Part shown: positions 50,002 to 58,675 of the stretch, one piece after another
Layout: every line of letters begins with the position of its first letter
Numbering within the stretch: position 1 is the stretch's first letter
DNA from: Cucumibacter marinus DSM 18995
GTDB lineage: Bacteria > Pseudomonadota > Alphaproteobacteria > Rhizobiales > Devosiaceae
Assembly: GCF_000429865.1 (NCBI RefSeq)
Contig: NZ_KE386979.1
Coordinates: 251,572-315,571 of the forward strand
DNA: 64,000 nucleotides
Direction: 5' to 3'
Made by a program: the position numbers and the translations under genes
Notes under the pieces: model-generated
Seen by the model: the letters and a program-made list of their open reading frames with translations, nothing else
What the model was told of the DNA's origin: nothing
Databases searched by the model: none

Positions 50002-51374
50002 CCCCCGAGCTCCTGAGTTTCGTGATGTTCGGGGGGACGATCCTCGTCCTTATCCTGGGCTTTCCCGTCACCTTGACCCTGGCCGGGTCGGCGCTCCTGT
50101 TCGCCTTTATCGGGGCGGAACTGGGTATGATGCGCCCGTCGCTGTTTCTCAATCTCGCCGCCACCCGGATCTTCACGACCATGAAGACCGAGTCCCTGGT
50201 GGCGGTGCCGCTGTTTGTCTATATGGGCGTTGTGCTGCAGCGCTCGAACATTGCGGGCGATCTGCTCGAATCCATGGGCAAGCTGTTCGGTTCGCTCAAG
50301 GGCGGGCTTGGCATTTCGGTGGTGATCGTTGGCGCGCTCCTGGCCGCCTCCACCGGTATTGTGGGGGCGACTGTTGTCACCATGGGGCTGATGAGCCTGC
50401 CGATCATGCTCAAGGCCGGATACTCGCCGCGCATCGCCTCGGGTATCATCTGTGCCTCGGGGACGCTGGGGCAGATCATTCCCCCTTCGATCGTTCTGGT
50501 CCTGCTGGCCAATATCCTGCAGGGGGTCAATGAAGATGCGGCCATGCTGCGCGGTGACCTCGTGCCCGAGCCGGTAACCGCCATCGACCTGTTCGCCGGC
50601 GCGCTGCTCCCGGGCCTGCTGCTGGTCGGGCTTTACCTGGCCTGGGTCGTCCTTCAGACCTTCATCAGGCCCAAGACCGTGCCTTCGCTGCAGGAAGGCA
50701 CTGAACGTCCGGCTTTCTTCCCGATCTTCAAGGCTGTGTTGCCGCCGCTGATCCTGATCGTTCTGGTGCTCGGTTCCATTCTGGGTGGCATTGCCACGCC
50801 GACCGAGGCGGCAGCAGTCGGCGCCATCGGTGCGCTCGTTCTGGCCGCGATCAGCGGGCGGTTCAACTGGCTGATGTTCCGCGATGTCGGGCTTGAGACC
50901 GTGAAGATCTCCTCGATGGTCTTCATGATCATCATCGGGGCCGGGCTGTTCTCGACCGTGTTCAAGGGTTTTGGCGGTGACGCGGTTATCGCCGAGTTCC
51001 TGCGCCATCTGCCGGGCGGGGCGTTCTCTGCGCTGCTGCTCGTGATGATCCTGATGTTCGTTCTGGGGTTCTTCCTCGATTTCATCGAGATCATCTACGT
51101 CGTGGTGCCGATTGTCGGGCCGATCCTGATCGCGCTCGGTTATGACCCGCTCTGGCTCGGTGTGATGGTGGCGATCAATCTGCAAACCAGCTTTTTGACG
51201 CCGCCCTTTGGGTTCGCGCTGTTCTATCTTCGCGGGGTGGCGCCACCCGATTTCCAGACGCGGGATCTCTATCGCGGGGTCATGCCGTTTATCGGTATCC
51301 AGATCATTGCTCTTGCCCTGATCTGGATGTTCCCTGCCATTGTCACCTGGCTGCCCAATCTGTTGTTCCGGTAA
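49998..51374 (+). CDS. dctM: TRAP transporter large permease (DctM)
   Basis: About 458 residues with a dozen hydrophobic segments, the DedA/DctM ion-transporter superfamily. Characteristic stretches are MKTESLVAVPLFVYMGVVLQ, GIICASGTLGQIIPPSIVLV and TPTEAAAVGAIGALV. It forms the sodium-coupled transport channel with DctQ. The ATG at 49998 is inside the end of dctQ. Only 3 bases separate its stop from the PfkB kinase start, so uptake and kinase are one operon. Confidence 0.95.
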   Translation: MTPELLSFVMFGGTILVLILGFPVTLTLAGSALLFAFIGAELGMMRPSLFLNLAATRIFTTMKTESLVAVPLFVYMGVVLQRSNIAGDLLESMGKLFGSLKGGLGISVVIVGALLAASTGIVGATVVTMGLMSLPIMLKAGYSPRIASGIICASGTLGQIIPPSIVLVLLANILQGVNEDAAMLRGDLVPEPVTAIDLFAGALLPGLLLVGLYLAWVVLQTFIRPKTVPSLQEGTERPAFFPIFKAVLPPLILIVLVLGSILGGIATPTEAAAVGAIGALVLAAISGRFNWLMFRDVGLETVKISSMVFMIIIGAGLFSTVFKGFGGDAVIAEFLRHLPGGAFSALLLVMILMFVLGFFLDFIEIIYVVVPIVGPILIALGYDPLWLGVMVAINLQTSFLTPPFGFALFYLRGVAPPDFQTRDLYRGVMPFIGIQIIALALIWMFPAIVTWLPNLLFR

Positions 51375-51377
51375 ATC

Positions 51378-52337
51378 ATGATCGTTGTCGCCGGCGAAAG
51401 CCTAGTCGATCTCCTGCCCGCCAAAGGCGGGCGGGAGGGCGTGCTCACCATGGAAGCGCATGCGGGCGGTTCGCCCTACAATTGCGCCATCGCGCTGTCG
51501 AAACTCGGGGTGGATACCGGGTTTCTCTGTCCATTCTCGACCGACGGGTTCGGCGAATTGCTGCTCAACCCGCTCCGGGAGGCCGGGGTTGCGCCGCTGA
51601 TCAAGGCGCGCAGTTCTGCGCCGACCACGCTTGCGGTCGTGACGCTCGATCCGCAAGGCAAGGCGCAATACCAGTTCTATCGAAATGGCACCGCGGACAG
51701 CGATTTCACGCTGAAGGGGCTGATTGCCGCGCTGCCCGCCCGTCCGCGTGTTCTCCAGCTCGGGGGATTTTGCGCGGTCACCGAAAGGGACGCAGATATA
51801 TGGCTCGACCTGGCCGCCGAAGCGATGAAACGTGGCGCGCTCATCACCATGGACCCCAATCTGAGGCCGGCGCTTGCCGGCGACCTTCCCGCCTATCGCG
51901 CCCGGCTCAACCGGTTTTTCAATATCACGCATTTCGTCAAATTGAGCGATGAAGACCTCGAAGTGCTCGATCCGGATAAGGACATGGCGGCGCATGCCCG
52001 CAATCTCCTTGGTCGCCGCAATTGCGGGCTGGTTGTCGTCACCCGAGGGGCCGAGGGTTCGGTGGCCTATAATGGGCACTACAAGGTCGAGGTGCCGGTC
52101 TACGCCCCGGCGGAGTTCGGCGATACGGTCGGGGCCGGGGACAGCCTGATGGCCGGGGTGCTGGCTGCCCTGAGCGAACGCGGTGCGCTGGCGCATTCCG
52201 CGCTTGATGCTTTGTCCGCCGATGCGCTGCACGAAATCCTTCAGTTCGGGGCCGTGGTCGCCGGGCTCAATTGCGCCAGAACAGGGTGCCACCCGCCCTC
52301 GCGTACCGAGGTCGATGCGGTGTTCACGGCTGGCTGA
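51378..52337 (+). CDS. PfkB-family carbohydrate kinase (fructokinase/KDG-kinase-like)
   Basis: About 319 residues. The N-terminal substrate region has GGSPYNCAIALSKLG, and the C-terminal signature GDTVGAGDSLMAG holds the catalytic Asp and anion hole. Family members phosphorylate sugars, sugar acids (2-keto-3-deoxygluconate) or nucleosides. Placement 3 bases after dctM suggests the kinase acts on what the TRAP system brings in, such as a sugar acid. The Entner-Doudoroff aldolase gene eda is about 10 kb away. Confidence 0.9.
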   Translation: MIVVAGESLVDLLPAKGGREGVLTMEAHAGGSPYNCAIALSKLGVDTGFLCPFSTDGFGELLLNPLREAGVAPLIKARSSAPTTLAVVTLDPQGKAQYQFYRNGTADSDFTLKGLIAALPARPRVLQLGGFCAVTERDADIWLDLAAEAMKRGALITMDPNLRPALAGDLPAYRARLNRFFNITHFVKLSDEDLEVLDPDKDMAAHARNLLGRRNCGLVVVTRGAEGSVAYNGHYKVEVPVYAPAEFGDTVGAGDSLMAGVLAALSERGALAHSALDALSADALHEILQFGAVVAGLNCARTGCHPPSRTEVDAVFTAG

Positions 52338-52435
52338 CGCGCCCTCACGTCCATTTGACAATCCTTGTGACGCAGTTTCGCCTGCACTGACGTATCTCAG
52401 GGCATGAGTGAAACGCGTGCCCGAGGATTGGACGC

Positions 52436-53152
52436 TTGATCGAGTTGCTGCTTGCCTTTGGTGCGGGGGTGCTGACCCTCATCAACCCCTGCGTCTTGCC
52501 GCTGGTGCCGATCATCCTTGCCGGGTCGGTCTCCAAGCATCCGCTCGGACCCCTGGCGCTGGCGGGCGGGCTTGCGGCGAGCTTCACCCTGTTCGGGTTC
52601 GGCGCCTATGCCTTTGCGCAGGGGCTGGGGCTGCAGACCGAGGACATTTCGGCTATCGGCGCCATTTTGATGATCGCCTTCGGCGCCGTGCTGGTGGTGC
52701 CGCAGGCCAGCGCGGCTTTCGCCCGGGCCACGGCCGGCATTGCCGGGGGCGGCAACAAGGCCATCGGCGCGGTGGAAGGCAACACCGTCTTTGGCCAGTT
52801 CGCCTCCGGCGCGCTGCTCGGGCTTGTGTGGTCGCCCTGTATCGGACCCACGCTTGGCGGCGCGATTGCGCTGGCGAGCCAGGGTGAAAGCCTTTTTTGG
52901 GCGTTCCTGATCATGGCGTTCTTCTCGCTCGGATCCGCAGCCATCGTTCTGGCGCTCGGCTATGGTTCGCGCGAGTTGATCCGCGCCCGCCGGGACCGGC
53001 TGATGGCGCTCATGCCCTATGCGCGGCCGATGATGGGCATCGCCCTCATTCTGGTCGGGCTCGGGATCTGGTTTCACGTCGACAAGCTGATCGAGTTCTG
53101 GGCGCTGGAAACGCTTCCGGCCTGGTTCACCGATTTGTCCGTCGCGATCTGA
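52436..53152 (+). CDS. CcdA/DsbD-type thiol-disulfide membrane transporter
   Basis: About 238 residues from a TTG start at 52436 (MIELLLAFGAG), preceded by GAGGA. Six membrane helices. The redox-active cysteines are in INPCVLPLVP (about residue 18) and VWSPCIGPTLGG (about residue 130), the usual CcdA positions. It carries electrons from cytoplasmic thioredoxin to the periplasm. It is followed after 22 bases by a periplasmic thioredoxin-fold protein and then a cytochrome c, a natural acceptor chain. Confidence 0.9.
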   Translation: MIELLLAFGAGVLTLINPCVLPLVPIILAGSVSKHPLGPLALAGGLAASFTLFGFGAYAFAQGLGLQTEDISAIGAILMIAFGAVLVVPQASAAFARATAGIAGGGNKAIGAVEGNTVFGQFASGALLGLVWSPCIGPTLGGAIALASQGESLFWAFLIMAFFSLGSAAIVLALGYGSRELIRARRDRLMALMPYARPMMGIALILVGLGIWFHVDKLIEFWALETLPAWFTDLSVAI

Positions 53153-53174
53153 CACAAACCCCAAGGAGGTTGAA

Positions 53175-53579
53175 ATGACCCGTCTTCTCCGTCGCAGCGC
53201 ACTGGCGCTGATCCTGGCCTTCGCCGCCATTCCGCTGGCCTTCGCCAATTACAGCTACACCGATTATTCCGAGGACGTTCTGGCTGCTGCCGAAGCCTCG
53301 GGTGAGCCATACCTGCTCGATTTCTACGCCACGTGGTGCACCACATGCCGGGCGCAGGAGCGGGTGGTCGAAGGCCTTTACGCTTCGGACAGCAAGTACA
53401 ATGCGATCAAGGTGATCCGGGTCGATTGGGATACCTATCGCCGCTCGCAGCTCGTCGCCGACCTGCAGATCCCGCGCCGCTCGACGCTGGTGCTTTTCAA
53501 GGGTGAGACCGAGCTGGGCCGCATTGTCGCGCAGACCGGTGAGGGTGAAATCAGGGGCCTTCTCGACAAGGCGTTCTGA
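53175..53579 (+). CDS. Exported thioredoxin-fold protein
   Basis: About 134 residues with a signal peptide (MTRLLRRSALALILAFAAI, cleavage after ALA- or AFA-like sites). The thioredoxin motif FYATWCTTCRAQERV carries the CxxC pair CTTC, resembling the C-terminal domain of DsbD. AAGGAGG precedes the ATG at 53175. It probably accepts electrons from the upstream CcdA-like protein and reduces a periplasmic partner, perhaps the haem-binding cysteines of the downstream cytochrome. Confidence 0.9.
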   Translation: MTRLLRRSALALILAFAAIPLAFANYSYTDYSEDVLAAAEASGEPYLLDFYATWCTTCRAQERVVEGLYASDSKYNAIKVIRVDWDTYRRSQLVADLQIPRRSTLVLFKGETELGRIVAQTGEGEIRGLLDKAF

Positions 53580-53697
53580 TCGACGCCTTCGCGCCAAAGC
53601 CCTCCGATCACGCGAGATTTAGTCCCGGGGCGCGGGCTTTGGCTTGCGCCCTTGTTGCTTGACTGGTTTCATCCGGGTGCAGGCAGGAGGTGCATTC

Positions 53698-54579
53698 ATG
53701 CGGCGCTGGCGTTCGATACTCGTCATTCTCATCATCATCGGCATCGGTGCGGCATTCTTCCTGCTCAAGCCGGTCGGCGGTCCCGAACGCGATTTGACGC
53801 TCACCGCCGATGCGGAACGCGGCGCCTATGTGATGCTGGTGTCCGGTTGCGTCACCTGCCACACCGACACTAAGAATGATGGCGAGAGACTGGCTGGCGG
53901 TGCGCCGCTCGAAACCCCTTTCGGCGCCTTCATTCCCCCCAACATCACCCCGCATCCCGAAGCCGGGATCGGGAGCTGGCGGCTCGCCGATTTCGCCCGC
54001 GCGCTGTCTGTCGGGGAAGGGCCGGGGATCAAGCATTATTACCCCTCGTTCCCTTATGACAATTACACGCTGATGACCGATCAGGACGTGGTCGATCTCT
54101 ATGCGGCGCTGATGGAAGAAGACCCGGTCGCCACGCCCTCTGAGCCGCATCAGGTCGGTTTTCCGTTCAATATCCGGCTGGCCATGGCGGGGTGGAAGAA
54201 CCTGTTCTTTGCGCCGCAACGGTTCGAGCCTGACCCGTCGCGCTCCGAGCGCTGGAACCGGGGCGCCTATCTGGTCAATGGACCCGCTCATTGCGCCGCC
54301 TGCCATGCGCCGCGCAATCCGCTCGGCGCGCGCGAGGCCAATCTCGGGCTTGTGGGCTCGTCGGGCACGCCGGCCGGCAATGTGCCCGGCATCGACAAGG
54401 CGTCACTCGAAGAAGGGGGCTATGACATGCCGGGGCTCGTCGACACGCTCAAGACCGGTTTCACCCCCGGCTTCGATGTGCTCGGGCGTGCCATGGGCGA
54501 AGTCATAGAATTCTCGACCTCGCAGTGGCGGGACGAGGATCTCGAGGCGGTCGCCGCCTACCTGCTCGACACGGACTAG
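53698..54579 (+). CDS. Membrane-anchored dihaem cytochrome c
   Basis: About 293 residues. An N-terminal hydrophobic anchor (ILVILIIIGIGAAFFLL) comes first, then two class I haem sites: CVTCHTD (about residue 57) and CAACHAP (about residue 200). Met ligands are probable in the FIPPNITPHPE and later loops. The two-domain layout resembles the cytochrome subunits of periplasmic alcohol and sugar dehydrogenases. The start at 53698 follows AGGAGG. The partner dehydrogenase is not in the window unless it is gcd, which normally uses quinone directly. Confidence 0.9.
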   Translation: MRRWRSILVILIIIGIGAAFFLLKPVGGPERDLTLTADAERGAYVMLVSGCVTCHTDTKNDGERLAGGAPLETPFGAFIPPNITPHPEAGIGSWRLADFARALSVGEGPGIKHYYPSFPYDNYTLMTDQDVVDLYAALMEEDPVATPSEPHQVGFPFNIRLAMAGWKNLFFAPQRFEPDPSRSERWNRGAYLVNGPAHCAACHAPRNPLGAREANLGLVGSSGTPAGNVPGIDKASLEEGGYDMPGLVDTLKTGFTPGFDVLGRAMGEVIEFSTSQWRDEDLEAVAAYLLDTD

Positions 54580-54600
54580 CGCCGCAATTCGCGGTCAGTA

Positions 54601-55029
54601 TTAGCTGTCTGGCTTCCAGTCGGGCTGGGTCTCAAAGCTTTCGGTGTTTGGATCGAGTTGATCCCAGCGGATCCGGTCGCGGGCGAAAACCGTCACCTCG
54701 GGGGTGAAACTGCCCGGATCGTCGAACAGGCCCAGACTGATAGTCACAAAGCCCGGCATTCCCGTGTTGCGGCCATGGATAGGGCTACCGCAGGCAGGGC
54801 AGAAGGTTCGGGTCACGGTCGCACCTGAGGCCCCCTCGACGTCGAACTCAGATGTGGTGCCGGTCAGTTCGAGCTGATCGAGCGGATACATCGCGCCGGT
54901 TGAATGGCCGGCGCCAGTGACCCGCTGGCAAACGGTGCAGTGGCAGTTGGCGACGATCACCGGTTCGCCGCATGCCGTGAAGGTCACCGCGCCGCACAGG
55001 CATGCTCCCGTTCTTCGTTCCTCTGACAT
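54601..55029 (-). CDS. GFA-family (Mss4-like fold) protein
   Basis: About 142 residues. Zinc cysteines are in TGACLCGAVTF, NCHCTVCQRVTGAGH and FCPACGSPIHGR. It is a different subgroup from the protein at 20981-21352, with the TGAGHS and PLDQLELTG stretches typical of larger GFA proteins. The start at 55029 follows GAGAGGAAC. It is convergent with the cytochrome gene and divergent from the TerC gene, with the 32-bp repeats between. Confidence 0.9.
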   Translation of the reverse strand: MSEERRTGACLCGAVTFTACGEPVIVANCHCTVCQRVTGAGHSTGAMYPLDQLELTGTTSEFDVEGASGATVTRTFCPACGSPIHGRNTGMPGFVTISLGLFDDPGSFTPEVTVFARDRIRWDQLDPNTESFETQPDWKPDS

Positions 55030-55084
55030 AGCGTTCCTCTCCCCTCGCATTGGTTCTGCCTCGGTACCCCAACGCCGGCCCGAA

Positions 55085-55180
55085 GTCGCGTTACTCGCGA
55101 AGTTGTTAACCAGGATGTCGCACTACTCGCGAAGATGTTAACCAGGATGTCGCGCTACTCGCGAAGATGTTAACCAGATA
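55085..55180. repeat. Three tandem 32-bp repeats upstream of the TerC gene
   Basis: Exact 32-base units at 55085-55116, 55117-55148 and 55149-55180 differ at only a few positions. Each contains TCGCGA and GTTAAC, two 6-base palindromes about 7 bases apart. They fill the centre of the divergent GFA/TerC intergenic region. There are no spacers, so this is not CRISPR. They could be repeated operator sites. Confidence 0.85.
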
Positions 55181-55273
55181 GACCGGCTTTCGCAAAAGCG
55201 CCGGCAAAGGGTTGAGCCTTTCGCCGGTTTCGGGTCTTTTGGGTGTCCCCGTTAGCGCTTGCCGGAGGCCGGA

Positions 55274-56107
55274 ATGGAAAGCCTGCTCAATCTCGAAAAC
55301 TGGTTCACCCTTGCCATGCTGGTCGTGTTGCAGGCAGTGCTGGGGTTCGACAACCTCCTTTACATTTCGCTTGAATCGAAGCGCGTCGAGCCATCGCGGC
55401 AGGCTTTTGTGCGGCGCATGGGGATCATGGTCGCCATAGGGCTGAGGATCATCCTGCTGTTTGTCGTCCTGCAGGCGATCCAGCTTTTCGAGGCGCCGTT
55501 CTTCTCGGTGCATATGACGGGCATCGTCGAGGGGGATTTCAACGTCCACGCCTTCATCGTGCTGATCGGGGGCGGGTTCATCCTCTATACCGCGATCAAG
55601 GAAATCTACCACATGATCGGTCAGCCCGATTTCGCGCATGAGGACACGGCGATCCGGCGCAGTGTCGGTGCGGCAATCTTCCTGATCGTCTCGATGAACA
55701 TGGTGTTTTCCTTCGATTCGATCCTGTCCTCGATCGCGCTCTCGGATGTGTTCTGGGTGATGGCGGTGGCGATTCTCGCCTCCGGGGCGTTGATGGTGCT
55801 GCTCGCCGACTACGTCGCCGAATTCCTCGACCGCAACCGCATGTATGAGGTGCTGGGCCTGTTCATCCTCTTGCTCGTCGGCGTGCTGCTGGTGTCCGAA
55901 GGCGGGCATCTGGCGCATCTCAAGCTGTTCGGCTTCGAAGTGCTGCCGATGGCGAAATCGACCTTCTATCTCGTCCTGTTCGTGATGGTGGCGGTCGATG
56001 TCGTCCAGTCGCGCTACAAGAACAAGCTGCTCGCCGAGCGCAAGCATGAGGCGGCGCTGGCCAAGGCCGCCAAGGCGCAAAAGCTCGAGCCGGCAAAAGG
56101 GGAGTAG
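55274..56107 (+). CDS. TerC/Alx-family membrane protein
   Basis: About 277 residues with seven to nine membrane helices. TerC landmarks are LGFDNLLYISLESKRV, NMVFSFDSILSSIAL and LLVGVLLVSEGGHLAH; the paired Asp/Asn in helices 2 and 6 are thought to bind metal. Several members (Alx, MeeY/MeeF) export manganese. The ATG at 55274 follows GGAGG; a TTG at 55259 would place that site inside the gene. It stands alone behind three 32-bp repeats and is followed by REP-like elements. Confidence 0.92.
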   Translation: MESLLNLENWFTLAMLVVLQAVLGFDNLLYISLESKRVEPSRQAFVRRMGIMVAIGLRIILLFVVLQAIQLFEAPFFSVHMTGIVEGDFNVHAFIVLIGGGFILYTAIKEIYHMIGQPDFAHEDTAIRRSVGAAIFLIVSMNMVFSFDSILSSIALSDVFWVMAVAILASGALMVLLADYVAEFLDRNRMYEVLGLFILLLVGVLLVSEGGHLAHLKLFGFEVLPMAKSTFYLVLFVMVAVDVVQSRYKNKLLAERKHEAALAKAAKAQKLEPAKGE

Positions 56108-56125
56108 GGGCTACCCAATTCGCGT

Positions 56126-56420
56126 CGCCACCCGGTTTGTTCGGGTGGTCTTCACCTTCTGGATTACCCGGGTGAACCGGGCAATGACGGGAGAGTATCG
56201 GAGGCGCATTCAGAACAGATTTCCCGACTCTGCCACCCTCGCCCTTCGAGGCTTCGCTTCGCTGCGCACCTCAGGGTGAGGGCCTGAGTTTGTGGGTGGC
56301 CTGGGGAGGCCTCATCCTGAGGCGGGAGCGCCATGGACGCGACCCTCGAAAGGGGGCTTCAAATCATCTTGTCACCCTCGGGCTTAACCCGAGGGTCCAT
56401 AAGGCCTCGCGGCGAGTTTA
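56126..56420. repeat. REP-like intergenic repeats
   Basis: The roughly 400 bases between the TerC gene and the small membrane-protein gene hold no credible gene. At 56126-56192 is a second copy of the two-hairpin unit seen at 22602-22668 (CCACCCGG...CGGGTGG, then ATTACCCG...CGGGCAAT). Further on are CATCCTGAGG-type sequence and CCCTCGGGcttaaCCCGAGGG (about 56375-56400). Confidence 0.75.
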
Positions 56421-56508
56421 GAGCCCGCAAAACGGATCGACCGACACCCGCTTGTCGCCTCATCATGGATGCCCATTCAGAGCCTGTCGGCCGGCAGACG
56501 CAGGGGAG

Positions 56509-56922
56509 TTACAGACAGCCGCCGCTACGTCTGTTTTCGGCGGCCGTCAGCTTGCCGTCGATATCGAACTCAACATCAACAAAGAAATCGATGCGACAGG
56601 CGACATCGAACCCGGCAGATATGTGAAAGGTCAGTGCTGAATTGCCGGGCCGCGGTTCCCGCAATCCGGTCCACGGTTCGAAACCGGCAGTGGCAAGCCG
56701 AGACACAACCGACTTCCTGGATTCGCCGATCTCGAAGAGGTCCGGAACAAGATCGATGACTGTGCCGTGCCGCGCGTTACGCTGATCATAGAGGTATCTG
56801 GTTTCCGGGTGGAACAGCAGGCCTAGGGCAAAGGCGGAATAGAGGAAGCGGCCGACAAGGAGAGCAAGGATGACGAGGGCGATTAGGCCAAATGTCTGCA
56901 ATCGGGTCATGAGTGGCGCCAT
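56509..56922 (-). CDS. Small single-span membrane protein, function unknown
   Basis: About 137 residues from ATG 56922, or 133 from ATG 56910. One N-terminal membrane helix (FGLIALVILALLVGRFLYSA) is followed by a soluble part of about 95 residues with a predicted mixed alpha/beta character (GESRKSVVSRLATAGFEPW, FFVDVEFDIDGKLTAAE). The RKSVVSRL-type helix after a short leader is reminiscent of BamE/SmpA-like modules, but I do not recognise the family. It lies 17 bases after the nadB stop... on the same strand it is upstream of nothing else. Compositional evenness and lack of an opposing gene support it as real. Confidence 0.65.
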   Translation of the reverse strand: MAPLMTRLQTFGLIALVILALLVGRFLYSAFALGLLFHPETRYLYDQRNARHGTVIDLVPDLFEIGESRKSVVSRLATAGFEPWTGLREPRPGNSALTFHISAGFDVACRIDFFVDVEFDIDGKLTAAENRRSGGCL

Positions 56923-56939
56923 TGCTGTGACATGAGGTT

Positions 56940-58529
56940 CTACGCCTCCGCCCGAATCTCCAATGCTTCCTCGATCGTCATCTCGGTGTGATCGCGGAAG
57001 TCGGGGTTCTTGTCGGGGAAATCGGTGCGGAAATGCCCGCCCCGGCTTTCGGTCCGCTTCAAAGCAGCGGCGGCGACAAGGGTCGCGGAGACGGTCATGT
57101 TGAGATAGGAGCGGGTGACCTTCTGGGCATGGGCCTCAAGCGTGGCGATCCCGCGCAAGGCGGTGCGCAGGCCCGCCCCGTTGCGCTCCACGCCCACCAG
57201 GTCGGTCATGATGCGTCTTAGCTGCTGCACCGCCTCGAGATTGCGGAGGATGTTTTCCGCTTCCTCGCCCTTTTCCTCGTCCCATTCGATGCCGGGGAAG
57301 GGCGGCAGGGCTGCGCGCATGGGTTCGAGGCCGGAGATGTCCTCGGCGATGCGGGCACCGTAAACGACGGCCTCGAGCAGCGAGTTCGAGGCCAGGCGGT
57401 TGGCGCCGTGCAGGCCGGTGCAGCTTGCTTCACCGCAAACCCAGAGCCCGGCGAGCGAAGAGCGGCCGCGTTCGTCCACCTTGACCCCGCCCATGTGATA
57501 ATGCGCCGCCGGGGCGACCGGGATCATCTCGGTGACCGGGTCGATGCCGGCCTCCGCGCAGTAATTGGCAACGGTGGGGAAGGCGGTCAGGATGCGTTCG
57601 CCCAGCGCTTCGCGCGTATCGAGGAACACCTTCCTTCCCGCCTGGATCTGGCGGAAATTGGCGCGGGCGACGATGTCGCGCGGTGCCAGTTCGGCGTCTT
57701 CATGCACATCGAGCATGAAGCGCTCTCCGAGATCATTGACGAGAATCGCGCCTTCGCCGCGCAGGGCCTCGGTGGCAAGCGGGGCCGGGTCGCGCCCCAC
57801 GGCCATGCCGGTGGGATGGAACTGGACGAATTCGCTGTCGGCGATCACGGCGCCAGCTCTTGCCGCCATGCCCATGGCGTGGCCGCGCACGCCCGGCGGA
57901 TTTGTGGTGACCGCATAAAGCCCGCCCAGGCCGCCGGCGGCCAGAACGGTGGCGCGGGCGCGGATGAAGACCGGTTCGACATAGCGGTCGCCGAGTTTAC
58001 GGCAATAAACCCCGATCACCCGGCCATCGGCGCGGGCGAGATCAACCGCCGTAATGCCCTCGACAACACGGATCGAGGGGGTGCGGCGCACCTCGTCGAT
58101 CAGCGCGGCCATGATCTCGCGGCCGGCGCGGTCGCCGGATACGCGAACCACGCGATTGACCGAATGAGCCGCCTCGCGGGACAGCTGATAATGGCCTTCG
58201 GTATCGCGGTCGAAGGGGGTGCCCCAGCGGGCAAGGTCCTCGATGCGCTGGGCCGCTTCCTGGGCGACGGATTGCGCGACCTTGAGGTCGACGAGCCCGG
58301 CCCCGGCCTTGGCGGTGTCCTGGGCGTGGGCGATGGCGCTGTCACCGGGGCCCACAGCGGCGGCCACCCCGCCCTGTGCCCAGGCAGATGATGCGCCCGA
58401 ACCGAGCGGTTTGGGGGAGAGGACCGTGACCGGTCTCGGCGCCAGCTTGAGAGCGCAGAACAGCCCTGCCAGCCCTGCGCCAACGATCAGCGCGCCATCC
58501 GCATTCAGCGTGTTGTCGTAAATGGTCAT
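56940..58529 (-). CDS. nadB: L-aspartate oxidase
   Basis: First step of NAD synthesis: aspartate to iminoaspartate with FAD. About 529 residues, normal length. The FAD motif is ALIVGAGLAGLFCALKLA, followed by GSGASSAWAQGGVAAA, the family block FVQFHPTGMAV, and the substrate region YHMGGVKVDERGRSS. The C-terminal helical domain ends with a succinate-dehydrogenase-like segment. The start at 58529 was chosen because the 15 earlier residues are not family-like. nadA is close by (60898-61965) but not adjacent, and nadC is absent from the window. Confidence 0.95.
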   Translation of the reverse strand: MTIYDNTLNADGALIVGAGLAGLFCALKLAPRPVTVLSPKPLGSGASSAWAQGGVAAAVGPGDSAIAHAQDTAKAGAGLVDLKVAQSVAQEAAQRIEDLARWGTPFDRDTEGHYQLSREAAHSVNRVVRVSGDRAGREIMAALIDEVRRTPSIRVVEGITAVDLARADGRVIGVYCRKLGDRYVEPVFIRARATVLAAGGLGGLYAVTTNPPGVRGHAMGMAARAGAVIADSEFVQFHPTGMAVGRDPAPLATEALRGEGAILVNDLGERFMLDVHEDAELAPRDIVARANFRQIQAGRKVFLDTREALGERILTAFPTVANYCAEAGIDPVTEMIPVAPAAHYHMGGVKVDERGRSSLAGLWVCGEASCTGLHGANRLASNSLLEAVVYGARIAEDISGLEPMRAALPPFPGIEWDEEKGEEAENILRNLEAVQQLRRIMTDLVGVERNGAGLRTALRGIATLEAHAQKVTRSYLNMTVSATLVAAAALKRTESRGGHFRTDFPDKNPDFRDHTEMTIEEALEIRAEA

Positions 58530-58675
58530 AAAAGTGTCCGCCCGAACCCCTAAGAGGCCGTGTTGTAACGCCATTTGCGGCAGGCGTCACCCTTTTGCGC
58601 GTCCGGCGGGATGCCACCCTTGCGCCTGAGAGCGCCCGTTTCTAGGGTCGATCGGCATCGGCAAAGGAGCCAGAC

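Noticed and set aside
49860-51185. Minus-strand frame rich in His, Gln and Asp opposite dctM
   Set aside because: The composition mirrors hydrophobic codons of the membrane protein on the other strand; no motif.
55085-55180. CRISPR-like array
   Set aside because: The 32-bp units are directly adjacent with no spacers, and no cas genes are present.
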